A stretch of 64,000 nucleotides of DNA, taken from an uncultured Shewanella sp. (lineage in GTDB: Bacteria; Pseudomonadota; Gammaproteobacteria; Enterobacterales; Shewanellaceae). Location of the stretch: contig NZ_CANMWS010000006.1 of assembly GCF_947501665.1 (NCBI RefSeq), forward strand, positions 150,824 to 214,823, given 5' to 3'. The position numbers and the translations under genes were made by a program. The notes below the pieces were generated by a model. It ran no database searches and was not told the DNA's origin. It worked only from the letters and a program-made list of their open reading frames with translations. This document shows, piece after piece, positions 27,769-35,163 of this stretch; the first letter of the stretch is position 1, and each line of letters starts with the position of its first letter.

Positions 27769-28515
27769 TTAAATTATCATTGGAGCCATCACATCGACGT
27801 ATTGGAAGTTTGGAAACTTAGGCACTTGCTCACCTTTCACCATGGACACGATTGCCCCAACAACCATAGAAGCTGAAATGGATGATGAAATCGCAAGTTG
27901 CGAGTCATATTCCACCTGACTTTGATAATACCTGCTCGCGCTGTTCACTAAATAGTCTTTAATAACACCTGAATGCAGTAAGTGTAATAAAATTGCCTCT
28001 TTAATGGCCGTATGTTCTTCGACTTGATAGTGCTCCAACCAACCGGGGGTTGTTTTATCTAAAATAGTCATTCCAGAGCCAAACCCAAGATTAATCGGGA
28101 AGATTTCAGTTTTTCCATGCTGCTCACAAATTTTATGCACCAAGGGAAATTCCGGTGCATCAAAGTCTATCGTATTTACAACGACATCATGGGTTGGGAT
28201 CAACTCATTTAACTCATCCCCTATAAGATACATGGGAATAATATTCACATTGGCCGTACTGTCTATATTCGCCAGTCTTTTCCCTATCGCTTGTGCCTTA
28301 CTTATTCCCAAGTCTTTAGCCGTAAAGTTTTGACGATTTAAATTACTCGCCTCAATCGTATCCCCATCAGCAATGGTGATATTACGAATACCAGTTCGAA
28401 GCGCCAGTTCAGCAACCACACCGCCAATTCCGCACCCCACAATAAGAATATTAATATCGGCCAGTTTTTGCTGCTCTAAATCCGATATAAACAACCAATT
28501 ACGTGAATAATCCAT
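27769..28515 (-). CDS. E1-like ThiF/MoeB-fold adenylyltransferase, partner of GNAT-like protein
   Basis: The 248-residue protein has the Rossmann ATP-binding fold of E1/ThiF/MoeB enzymes: GxGxxG at 27-32 (GCGIGG), the acidic residue D50 in IADGDTIEASNLNRQNF with the Asn/Arg/Gln triad (N58-Q62), K73 in ISKAQAIGKRL, and D117/D119 in NTIDFDAPE. Such enzymes adenylate a C-terminal carboxylate, usually of a ubiquitin-like or sulphur carrier. Only two cysteines (28 and 130) exist, so the CxxC zinc motifs of ThiF/MoeB are missing and there is no obvious late catalytic cysteine. It starts 2 nt after the stop of the GNAT-like gene, so the two are coupled. The substrate is unknown. Confidence 0.8.
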   Translation of the reverse strand: MDYSRNWLFISDLEQQKLADINILIVGCGIGGVVAELALRTGIRNITIADGDTIEASNLNRQNFTAKDLGISKAQAIGKRLANIDSTANVNIIPMYLIGDELNELIPTHDVVVNTIDFDAPEFPLVHKICEQHGKTEIFPINLGFGSGMTILDKTTPGWLEHYQVEEHTAIKEAILLHLLHSGVIKDYLVNSASRYYQSQVEYDSQLAISSSISASMVVGAIVSMVKGEQVPKFPNFQYVDVMAPMII

Positions 28516-28517
28516 GA

Positions 28518-29408
28518 CTATGCTCTCTCTATTGTATTACGGGCTTGCTCGGCTTCTATGGCATGCAGATCAGTCATAGGCTGATTTTTATAAGCAGGGC
28601 CTGAATTAAATTTAAGTAAGAGTCGATACAAAGAAACTTGAGCCCAAGTTTTAAAAGCCACCCAAAAATTAAACACTCCTACCTGAAGGATATCTTCTCC
28701 TTTCTCTGTATCTATCCAGGTGAGTACAAAACTATTCACTGCGTGACTCGTGGCTCTAGGAAGCTTATGAAAGTTTTTTTCAAAACCCATTTCATCCGTA
28801 TCTGAAGACAGCACAAATCGCTTTTCATCAAATATGACCGATTCTGGATTGTGAAAATATTTCTTCACATAACCATTCACGAGAGCATGGGCAACCTTAG
28901 TATAAACACGTAAAGGAGGCTTGATTTGATTGGCCTCCTGAGTTGGCCAACCTTTTACCGTAAAACGGCTAAAATTCTCAATAATACGGGGAGTCGCTGA
29001 AATATTTGTCGTGTAAGCACGGCGATATTTACGAAAAATAATTTTTGCTAATCCCGCTGTCGCAAGTGCAATTAAATTGGTACCGTTATTTTCAGCAATC
29101 ACCACTAAGCCTGCATGAATCACTGTCAGTTTATCTTGCTTGATAATCGGGCTGATCAGAAAACCAATCGGCACATCATTGTCTTTATAAAGAATGCCCA
29201 CCACCATGCTGCTAAACTTAGTGCGGATCTGCTCTACATTATCATCGGCTTGCAATAATTTATGTTCAACAGAATTTTTAGCCTGATCATTAACACGCAA
29301 TAATTCCTGATGAATTTGCTTCAAACTCATATCATCAAGGTAGCACCCTGGATTAAAATAATGACGTGTTGTTGTTGGTCCAAATCTGTCGATGTACGTA
29401 TGTTTCAT
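28518..29408 (-). CDS. GNAT-like N-acyltransferase, function unknown
   Basis: I do not recognise a named family for this 296-residue protein. Residues about 70-165 have the layout of a GNAT acyltransferase: a strand with FSSMVVGILYKDNDVPIGFLISP, then the central TVIHAGLVVIAENNGTNLIALATAGLAKIIF (beta4 and the acyl-CoA loop, though without a clean Q/RxxGxG/A), and NISATPRIIENFSRF. This layout resembles acyl-homoserine-lactone- and FeeM-like N-acyl synthases more than N-acetyltransferases. The C-terminal 100 residues are mixed with a hydrophobic aromatic helix. AGGAG lies 8 nt before the ATG. The E1-like gene follows after 2 nt, so they likely act in one pathway. Confidence 0.6.
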   Translation of the reverse strand: MKHTYIDRFGPTTTRHYFNPGCYLDDMSLKQIHQELLRVNDQAKNSVEHKLLQADDNVEQIRTKFSSMVVGILYKDNDVPIGFLISPIIKQDKLTVIHAGLVVIAENNGTNLIALATAGLAKIIFRKYRRAYTTNISATPRIIENFSRFTVKGWPTQEANQIKPPLRVYTKVAHALVNGYVKKYFHNPESVIFDEKRFVLSSDTDEMGFEKNFHKLPRATSHAVNSFVLTWIDTEKGEDILQVGVFNFWVAFKTWAQVSLYRLLLKFNSGPAYKNQPMTDLHAIEAEQARNTIERA

Positions 29409-30075
29409 TGCCGTTTCTCCTGAACGTTCGGCGTTATATCCATCTGATAAAAAATACTTTTTTATTTATTCACACATGTTAACTCGCGATTTTAATACGC
29501 CCATAAGCGATTAAGAAGCCAATAGGAATAAGTGCCTCTGGTAACAATCGCCTTGATAATACCGCCCCATCTTTTCGAATTTATGACTCATCAGTGAGCT
29601 AAAGTTGACAGTAAAATGTCAGATGAATAATCAATCCGTTAGATAAAAAAATTGAATAACACTGCCACTTTTCTAACAAGCTATTGAACGATAAACTCGC
29701 CTGAACGAGTAATGATGAAACAATATATTAAACCTTGTTACAAAATGTAAACACTTGTATTGTGAGTTGTGATTCAGATCAAAAAACACCCACTCAAACT
29801 AACCTGAACTCGAAATAAATAGACACAATATCTCTTAGCGAAGCGCTAAAAGTGATCGCAGGTAAGGTTTCAGTAATAGGCAAGAAGCGATAGCGAAGAA
29901 AAAGTGATGAATGGAATGAAATAGACAAAAATACTAGTGAAAGCGTCACCACTGAAAAGTGCTAAACAAGACAAATCGAGACACGGTCTCAATTGGAACT
30001 TGAACACTAAAACATCCCCTCTTACTCCTCCTTCCTCCTAATATTAAGAGTAAGAGTAAGAAGGGGAACGCAGCA
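29409..30075. other. Intergenic region with possible gene remnant
   Basis: About 670 bp without an intact gene. On the minus strand, 29580-29479 reads IRKDGAVLSRRLLPEALIPI and on to GFLIAYGRIKIAS then stop. It looks like the C-terminus of a membrane protein but has an in-frame stop directly upstream and no start, so it may be a remnant. At 30012-30065 an imperfect inverted repeat (CCCCTCTTACTC / GAGTAAGAAGGGG) sits just downstream of the next minus-strand gene and may terminate it. Confidence 0.35.
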
Positions 30076-30750
30076 TTAGCCTTTCATTCCAACATTTTCA
30101 CCTTTTTTAGCAGCTGACTGCAGCACCATATGAATATATAACACAACCCCAATGGCAAGCAGATTCACGCCAATTGCCCATGGCTGCTCTAGTTGGAAAA
30201 AACTGAAATTAAACACGCTTCCTATCAGTGCGACAAATTGAACCCCGTCTACACTGGAAATCCAAATATTCATAAAAACGCCATTGGACAATTGAAAACC
30301 TAAAACAGGTGACATAAAAATAGGCACCTGCGCCAGCCAAAACAGTAAATTAGCCTTGAGCGCACCCACAGTCGTTTTTTCAAATAATTTAACCGCAACG
30401 ATGATACCTGCAGCATAAAGCATTAAAAATGTAATATAAATGATATAGCCAAAGGCACCACTGAGATTAGTGAGATTAGCTACAATGTTCGTTATGCCTA
30501 AAAACGCGCCGCCAATCGTCGAAACAGATAAAAATCGAACCATCCATTGATTGAGTTCGACGACCTCATTATTTTCGCTATCACATTCCTCTCTTGAGGC
30601 TGCCACATCATGAGAACTATCTTTTAATGCGGATTCTTTGGCTTGAATAACCTGACACAGTGCTTGATACCTATCAGGAAAAGCGGCTTTATCAATATCC
30701 ATTTTTACTTGATACAGCTCATCCAATGAGCATTCACCATAATCTATCAT
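30076..30750 (-). CDS. Predicted membrane protein, function unknown
   Basis: The 224-residue protein is not a family I recognise. The N-terminal 40 residues (CSLDELYQVKMDIDKAAFPDRYQALCQVIQAK) form a charged helical pair of the type seen before membrane domains in several uncharacterised bacterial proteins. An acidic linker leads to four predicted membrane segments (about 70-90, 100-120, 130-150, 185-205). No catalytic or transport motif is seen. It stands alone between noncoding stretches and is probably monocistronic. The surrounding genes are all orphans, as in accessory DNA. Confidence 0.65.
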   Translation of the reverse strand: MIDYGECSLDELYQVKMDIDKAAFPDRYQALCQVIQAKESALKDSSHDVAASREECDSENNEVVELNQWMVRFLSVSTIGGAFLGITNIVANLTNLSGAFGYIIYITFLMLYAAGIIVAVKLFEKTTVGALKANLLFWLAQVPIFMSPVLGFQLSNGVFMNIWISSVDGVQFVALIGSVFNFSFFQLEQPWAIGVNLLAIGVVLYIHMVLQSAAKKGENVGMKG

Positions 30751-31034
30751 TTTAACTCTACAGCTTGATTACAAAAAAAAGCTATATTACAGCAAGTTAA
30801 TTATAAATAAAGAATATATAATAACATTTTCCTATCGCAACCAATCTCGAGCCTTAGGTATTCATCAAGGTAATCCACCCTATTAACTCATAGAGCGGCA
30901 TTTATTATCAAGGCCATTTTGGCCCTTATCGTTGAGTTAAAATTGGTTTTTACGGCGCTCAAGAGTATGACTGAATGCCAAAGTAGCATTAGATACTTTC
31001 ATTATTATGGTAAAACGAGGAGGAAATGGGGAAG
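30751..31034. other. Intergenic region with a GGCC dyad
   Basis: No gene was recognised. A hairpin with arms AAGGCC / GGCCCTT (about 30909-30927) lies within ATTATCAAGGCCATTTTGGC and could be a small dispersed repeat or terminator. It is upstream of the minus-strand membrane protein gene and downstream of the HEPN-like gene. Confidence 0.35.
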
Positions 31035-31502
31035 TTATGCTGTATCAGCTAATCTATTTAGTTTATGTAGTAAGGAGTATAAATTAACATCTAACCATAC
31101 AATTGCCGGTAGCAAATGGTTATCATTATATTCTCCATATTCCCATTTCGATTCTATTAAAACAGATTGGCTGAAATTATTAATTTTTTCATGGATTCCT
31201 TTAGGCTCAATTTCATGTGCCATAGAGTTTCTTAGAGAATTTAGCTTCTTTATATAAATCCATACACTATCAGGTAACTTACCTCTATTTAAAAACCAGC
31301 ACATATTTAATTTTGCACTAAATTTCATATTGTTAGGATTTATTTCGAGTGGATTATCATGCTTTAAACCAACTTTTAGCAATTCAGATAGTAACTCCTC
31401 TATTAATAGGTGTCCTTTTAATAAAGTTAAATCAGCATTAAGATTAAATGGAAGAATATCCATAAGTCTTTCTAACCTTTCTTTTTCTACCTGTTTATCC
31501 AT
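31035..31502 (-). CDS. HEPN-like helical protein
   Basis: This is an all-helical protein of about 155 residues. LLKGHLLIEELLSELLK (about 27-43) and LRNSMAHEIEP (90-100) fit the two core helices of HEPN domains; R91 and H96 give the Rx4-6H motif that forms the RNase active site in that superfamily. No nucleotidyltransferase (MNT) partner or other antitoxin is adjacent. ATG 31502 is preferred because AAGGA lies 5 nt before it, rather than the upstream start at 31523. A toxin or RNA-cleaving role is inferred from the motif; many HEPN proteins are inactive. It lies among orphan genes. Confidence 0.6.
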   Translation of the reverse strand: MDKQVEKERLERLMDILPFNLNADLTLLKGHLLIEELLSELLKVGLKHDNPLEINPNNMKFSAKLNMCWFLNRGKLPDSVWIYIKKLNSLRNSMAHEIEPKGIHEKINNFSQSVLIESKWEYGEYNDNHLLPAIVWLDVNLYSLLHKLNRLADTA

Positions 31503-31818
31503 GACTGTCCTTGTGAAAATCAATTAATAGGGTTAAAAGCCTGCTTAATATTATGACATTAAGATACACTCCCAACTCATTGTTGTAAAATCGTTAATTG
31601 CTAAAGTAAGTATCTGATAAGCATGAGACAGTACAGGAAAAACAGGTGGGTTTATAACGGGTTCTATACCAGTGATAAGGCTCCATTATCAATGGACTTT
31701 TCAACTTATAAATAGACAGATGTGAGTTAAGAGGACTTGAAAATAAATTAGGTTTGATTAGATAAAGTACGATAATCCCAAAAGTAACAGGTGTATATCA
31801 GTCTGTCCGATTGCTTTT
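31503..31818. other. Intergenic region containing a dyad repeat
   Basis: About 315 bp between two minus-strand orphan genes. Apart from the dyad repeat at 31667-31695 (listed separately) nothing was recognised; the HEPN-like promoter is presumably here. Confidence 0.4.
31667..31695. repeat. Dyad repeat, copy 1
   Basis: TACCAGTGATAAGG is followed by TTATCAATGG, so CCAGTGATAA pairs with TTATCAATGG with one mismatch. Two related dyads lie at about 32727 and 34682. Confidence 0.55.
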
Positions 31819-32577
31819 TTATTCTGAGGAAAACTGCACATTAGCCTCTTCCTCGTATTTAATACAAGTCTTCCCCCAATCTGTCTCACGCCAAAAGTAA
31901 TGGTGAAGTTCTTCTAGATTTTCAGGGTCGTTGGTTATAACCTTACACCTTTTATCTGCAGGTTCCCTTTTAGGAACTTCAGATTTGAAAACATCACCAT
32001 ATGCCATATTTTGCAGGCACACTTGAAAATCACCAAAATACAGCTGTGAGTCATCGGTTAGCTGTATTAACCTCTCCAATACATAAGATCTATTTTCCAA
32101 AAACTGGATGGCTAGTAGGTCATGATGGATAGATTGAAGTGAAAACCTAAAAACACGAAATAACATTAGATTTACTATTTCGTGGGACTCAATTTTACAT
32201 ATTACAAGCATAAGAGCCTGACCAAACTTTCTCATAAGCTCTAGGTATTCGAGGTGGTCGATTTCCGACTTCATCTCGATATTCGAATACTTTTTACCCA
32301 TGCAATATGAGTTGATATCGAAAATAATAGACTTTGATTGCTCCATGAGGCCACCGACTTCTTTGAATAACTCGATTCTAGTTTGCCTCTTTTGCCCCTC
32401 TATTTGGACATCGAGTGTATTCACATGTTGTATTGCGATTTGCTTAAAGGCAAACCTCACACTAAAAAAAGCCACCATAGCTGCGATGACTGGCCCTGAA
32501 AAGTCTTTGACTACCTCATAGCAACTTACATCTGACATCCATAAGCAACTTTTAGCAATTGATTCAATGGATTGCAC
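31819..32577 (-). CDS. Hypothetical membrane-anchored helical protein
   Basis: I recognise no family for these 252 residues. One membrane segment lies near the N-terminus (about 25-45, FSGPVIAAMVAFFSVRFAF); the rest is mostly helical with charged and aromatic residues and includes QIEGQKRQTRIELFKEVGGLMEQS, a probable coiled coil just after the membrane. The start is GTG with a strong AGGAG at 5-nt spacing. No enzymatic motif is seen. It belongs to the run of orphan genes between 30 and 35 kb. Confidence 0.65.
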   Translation of the reverse strand: MQSIESIAKSCLWMSDVSCYEVVKDFSGPVIAAMVAFFSVRFAFKQIAIQHVNTLDVQIEGQKRQTRIELFKEVGGLMEQSKSIIFDINSYCMGKKYSNIEMKSEIDHLEYLELMRKFGQALMLVICKIESHEIVNLMLFRVFRFSLQSIHHDLLAIQFLENRSYVLERLIQLTDDSQLYFGDFQVCLQNMAYGDVFKSEVPKREPADKRCKVITNDPENLEELHHYFWRETDWGKTCIKYEEEANVQFSSE

Positions 32578-32726
32578 TAAAGCTCCTTTTATTCATAACT
32601 GTTTAACATTATCAAGCAACGATACTCTTCCAATGGAACACTGTAAACAAGGTGTTGATAAAATAAAAAATAGGGGTGAACAACTGAAAAAATAATGTGT
32701 TTTGATTGATGAACGCTAACATCCCT

Positions 32727-32752
32727 ACCAGTAATAAGGCACCTTATCGCTG
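32727..32752. repeat. Dyad repeat, copy 2
   Basis: TACCAGTAATAAGGCACC and CCTTATCGCTG form a dyad related to the copies at about 31667 and 34682 but with two mismatches in the stem. It lies in the 300-bp gap between divergent orphan genes, which otherwise shows only a C-run (about 32791) and the start region of the toxin-like gene. Confidence 0.5.
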
Positions 32753-32884
32753 CTTTCAATTTCTAAAATTCCCTTATCAACTTTGCGACCCCCCCCTCAC
32801 TTTCTATCATTTCTGAAAATAATCCTTGAATTAGCAATGTGTTAACTGTAAATCTATCCCCTTTTTCATTAACAAAGGATTGTG

Positions 32885-32959
32885 ATGAGTTGTAACTGCT
32901 ATTTTTGTAATTCAAAGCAAAGGGCTAAACCACAGCCTGCTCCAAAGAGAAGATATTAA
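32885..32959 (+). other. Short Cys-rich reading frame, probably the displaced N-terminus of the next gene
   Basis: ATG 32885 has a good ribosome site (AAAGGA, 6 nt upstream) and encodes MSCNCYFCNSKQRAKPQPAP then KRRY and stop. Adding one A to the AAA run near 32944 would join it in frame to KEKILRQQKQRAMEAEEY, which leads into the 419-residue toxin-like protein. This suggests one original gene disrupted by a single-base loss, an assembly error, or a frameshift used in expression. Confidence 0.5.
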
Positions 32960-32979
32960 GACAACAAAAACAACGGGCA

Positions 32980-34239
32980 ATGGAGGCAGAGGAGTACAGT
33001 AAGTATGACCCTGAAAATGAAGCCAGACATGCCGCTCATAGAGAAAGGATATTAGCGAAAAGGAAGGCTGCGGAAGCAGAAAAAGTAGCGGCTGCGTTGT
33101 CTGCTGCGAGTTTAGCAGCGGCCAGCTCAGCAGTGGCAGCGAGTGAAGATAATGATGATCAGAAAAATGATATTGATGATGTTTACTTGATATTTTCTGA
33201 TAAGAAAATGGATATTGAAGCATTTGCAAGTGAAGCTTATCTTTCTACAGATACAGAAGTCATTGAACATGTAAAAAATACCAATTCTCATTTAAAGCAA
33301 AGTTTTGGTCAAATTCTTGAAGGAATGCCTTTAGTGGTTTCACCTTGGCAATCGCCCCATGAAGATGAAGCATGGGCCATTGAACAAGCCGACGAATTAA
33401 TGACTGAATATTTAGAAATGAATTCAGAGCAACGAAGCTGGTTTGCAGAGCATCACGAATCTACCACTAATGTTTTGTTAATGACTGCCACATCGGGATT
33501 AGATATCAATGAAGGATCAAGTGAAAACAATCAGTTAACAGAAATTGATATCAATCATATTATTGCTGGAACAGGAGCTGTGATTGCTGGAGCGCAAGTT
33601 CAGGGAGATAAGATAGCGAAACAGTTAAAAAGCTTTGCAGGCTACTCTAATTATATTTCTGAGCAAACAAAAGGATTATCAGGACAAGCACTGTATTCTA
33701 ATCCTGCCTATAAAGAATGGCGCTCTAGAGCAAGAAGTTTTCAGTCTGAAATGAACGGGATCTTGTCTGAAGTGGGTAAGCCCGGATACGTTAAAAATAT
33801 CCAGACAAAAAATATTAATCGTTATTTAAATGTAGATAAGCGACAACTATATAAAGCTAAGAATTTTTCCAAAGCGATAGCAGGTATTGATATGACAGCG
33901 CTGTACAAACAAGCAATGTCTTTTAGTAAAATGTTAGGAAAAGCAAATTGGCTTGTGATTGGATTAGGGGTGTATGGTAATGGTCAAGATATTTATCAAA
34001 CATGCAGTATTAATGGGGTAATGACTGAAGCTTGCGCTCGTTCAAGTGTAAGGAATGTTTCATCTACAGCGATGAATATCGGAGGTGGTATTTTAATTGG
34101 TCTTGGTTTAGGAGCTGTACCTTTAACTGGAGGTCTTTCTATTGCTCTTGTAGGTGCAGGGGCTTTAGCTTGGGGGGTTGAAGGTGGAGAACAATCAAAC
34201 AAGTTTGGAAGCTGGCTTGAAGGTGAGATATTTGATTAA
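32980..34239 (+). CDS. Putative membrane-active toxin / secreted effector
   Basis: This 419-residue protein has no family I can name. The N-terminal 60 residues are a charged, Ala-rich helix (NEARHAAHRERILAKRKAAEAEKVAAALSA region). The middle is soluble and helical. The C-terminal 60 residues are a glycine-zipper hydrophobic hairpin (NIGGGILIGLGLGAVPLTGG, then LSIALVGAGALAWGV), as in pore-forming colicin-like and type VI effectors. A small membrane protein starts 1 nt after its stop, the arrangement expected for an immunity partner. The ATG used here has a weak ribosome site; the better start at 32885 is out of frame. No PAAR, VgrG or secretion genes are near. The toxin role is inferred. Confidence 0.6.
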   Translation: MEAEEYSKYDPENEARHAAHRERILAKRKAAEAEKVAAALSAASLAAASSAVAASEDNDDQKNDIDDVYLIFSDKKMDIEAFASEAYLSTDTEVIEHVKNTNSHLKQSFGQILEGMPLVVSPWQSPHEDEAWAIEQADELMTEYLEMNSEQRSWFAEHHESTTNVLLMTATSGLDINEGSSENNQLTEIDINHIIAGTGAVIAGAQVQGDKIAKQLKSFAGYSNYISEQTKGLSGQALYSNPAYKEWRSRARSFQSEMNGILSEVGKPGYVKNIQTKNINRYLNVDKRQLYKAKNFSKAIAGIDMTALYKQAMSFSKMLGKANWLVIGLGVYGNGQDIYQTCSINGVMTEACARSSVRNVSSTAMNIGGGILIGLGLGAVPLTGGLSIALVGAGALAWGVEGGEQSNKFGSWLEGEIFD

Positions 34240-34240
34240 T

Positions 34241-34642
34241 ATGGAATCTATTAAGGTTATATCGGGTTTTTCCGCCATTATAGGAACTTTTATTTTTATA
34301 ATATTAATGACTACATTAACCATAAAATTACGTAAAGAAAAATGGAAAATGGTTCATGATATATCTGAGTCTGCTCCTGAAAAATTTCGTAAACGAGCAA
34401 GGTTTATGATGGAAAGCAATATGTCGTGGATTGCAGGAAGTGCTGCTGGATATTCTTGGCTTACATACCCAATGCTACGGTTTTTGTGGCGTATAAAAAA
34501 ATCTGACCTATCTCTATGGCGTTCGCATATTCAGAGGATTTTTGGTGTTAACTATAGCCTCTATTTAATGTTCATTATTTTTTTTAATATTGGGACGCTA
34601 GGTATGGTTATTTTTATCGGCATTAGTTTTCTTCACGACTAA
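34241..34642 (+). CDS. Small membrane protein, candidate immunity protein
   Basis: The 133-residue product has a membrane segment at about 5-27 (VISGFSAIIGTFIFIILMTTLTI), a basic cytoplasmic stretch (FRKRARFMMES), a weaker hydrophobic region around 55-75, and a C-terminal segment (LYLMFIIFFNIGTLGMVIFIGISF). The ATG lies 1 nt after the stop of the toxin-like gene (TAATATG), giving tight coupling. Immunity proteins to pore-forming effectors are commonly small inner-membrane proteins of this kind. No sequence family is recognised. A longer start at 34178 inside the upstream gene is less likely. Confidence 0.6.
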   Translation: MESIKVISGFSAIIGTFIFIILMTTLTIKLRKEKWKMVHDISESAPEKFRKRARFMMESNMSWIAGSAAGYSWLTYPMLRFLWRIKKSDLSLWRSHIQRIFGVNYSLYLMFIIFFNIGTLGMVIFIGISFLHD

Positions 34643-34681
34643 ACACAAACTGATTGTGAAGTGAAATAAAGACGGCTCCCC

Positions 34682-34711
34682 TACCAGTGATAAACCCGAT
34701 TTATCCCTGGT
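34682..34711. repeat. Dyad repeat, copy 3
   Basis: CCAGTGATAAA (34684-34694) pairs with TTTATCCCTGG (34700-34710) with one mismatch; the dyad is bounded by TA and GGTAC. It is placed just after the candidate immunity gene and may serve as its terminator. Confidence 0.55.
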
Positions 34712-34713
34712 AC

Positions 34714-34740
34714 AAAGCATGCAACCTTATGCTATCAAGA
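34714..34740 (+). repeat. Short repeat AAAGCATGCnACCTT, copy 1
   Basis: AAAGCATGCAACCTTATGCTATCAAG here matches, with two mismatches, the sequence at 35378-35403. Its GCTATCAAG can also pair with CTTGATAGC at 34769-34777. Confidence 0.55.
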
Positions 34741-34790
34741 CCAATTACAATCACTTCTAATCAATAACCTTGATAGCTTCAATTACCTCA

Positions 34791-35010
34791 AATCGAAACA
34801 ACAAGCTGTTTTTTTGCTCTTAACATCAGGTGTGAATATAAAAATAACCATCGGAGGCAGGGATGCCTTCGTTGAGCCTATAGGGCCAAAAATGTTCCCA
34901 ACATTTTAAGGCATTCCCTGCTATCCATGCAGGTCAGATATTCACGGCGCGTTATTTTTATATTTACACAAAAGCCCGCTGCAAGCGATAGATAGTCATT
35001 AAAGTTAAAC
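34791..35010. repeat. Nested-hairpin repeat element, copy 1
   Basis: The element runs from AATCGAAACAACAAGCTGTT to AGCCCGCTGCAAGCGATAGATA. It contains an outer stem of 14 perfect pairs (34835-34848 with 34951-34964, ATATAAAAATAAC core), extended by TGTGAA/TTACACA. Inside are a middle stem (GCAGGGATGCCTT at 34858 with AAGGCATTCCCTGC at 34908, one bulge) and an inner hairpin AAAATGTT/AACATTTT. The same ends, with a different and shorter middle, recur at 35164-35339. No protein is encoded. Confidence 0.65.
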
Positions 35011-35163
35011 TCGCACACACTATCCCAATACCTATATGAGTCAACCGCTTATTTCCCTTAAATTAAGCGCAGCTTAATTCACCAAAATGTCGCCAACCTT
35101 CATTCAAAGGCGGCCTATTTTTTGAAATATATACAATCATGTCTGATCACAAGTGAACACCCT

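Noticed and set aside
27769..29408. Bacterial ubiquitin-like conjugation (Bil or CBASS-type E1-E2-JAB) system
   Set aside because: No E2, JAB protease, cyclase or ubiquitin-like gene is adjacent, and the E1-like protein lacks an evident catalytic cysteine.
30919..31257. 112-residue + strand frame
   Set aside because: It mostly opposes the HEPN-like gene, which has a ribosome site and a recognisable motif. The small part outside (30919-31034) looks somewhat protein-like but no family is recognised.
31667..34711. Dyads as attC sites of a chromosomal integron
   Set aside because: No integron integrase, no RYYYAAC/GTRRRRY ends seen, and the genes lie in both orientations with long gaps.
34791..35010. 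Insertion sequence or MITE with a transposase
   Set aside because: No transposase frame; terminal inverted repeats and target duplications could not be defined from two copies.
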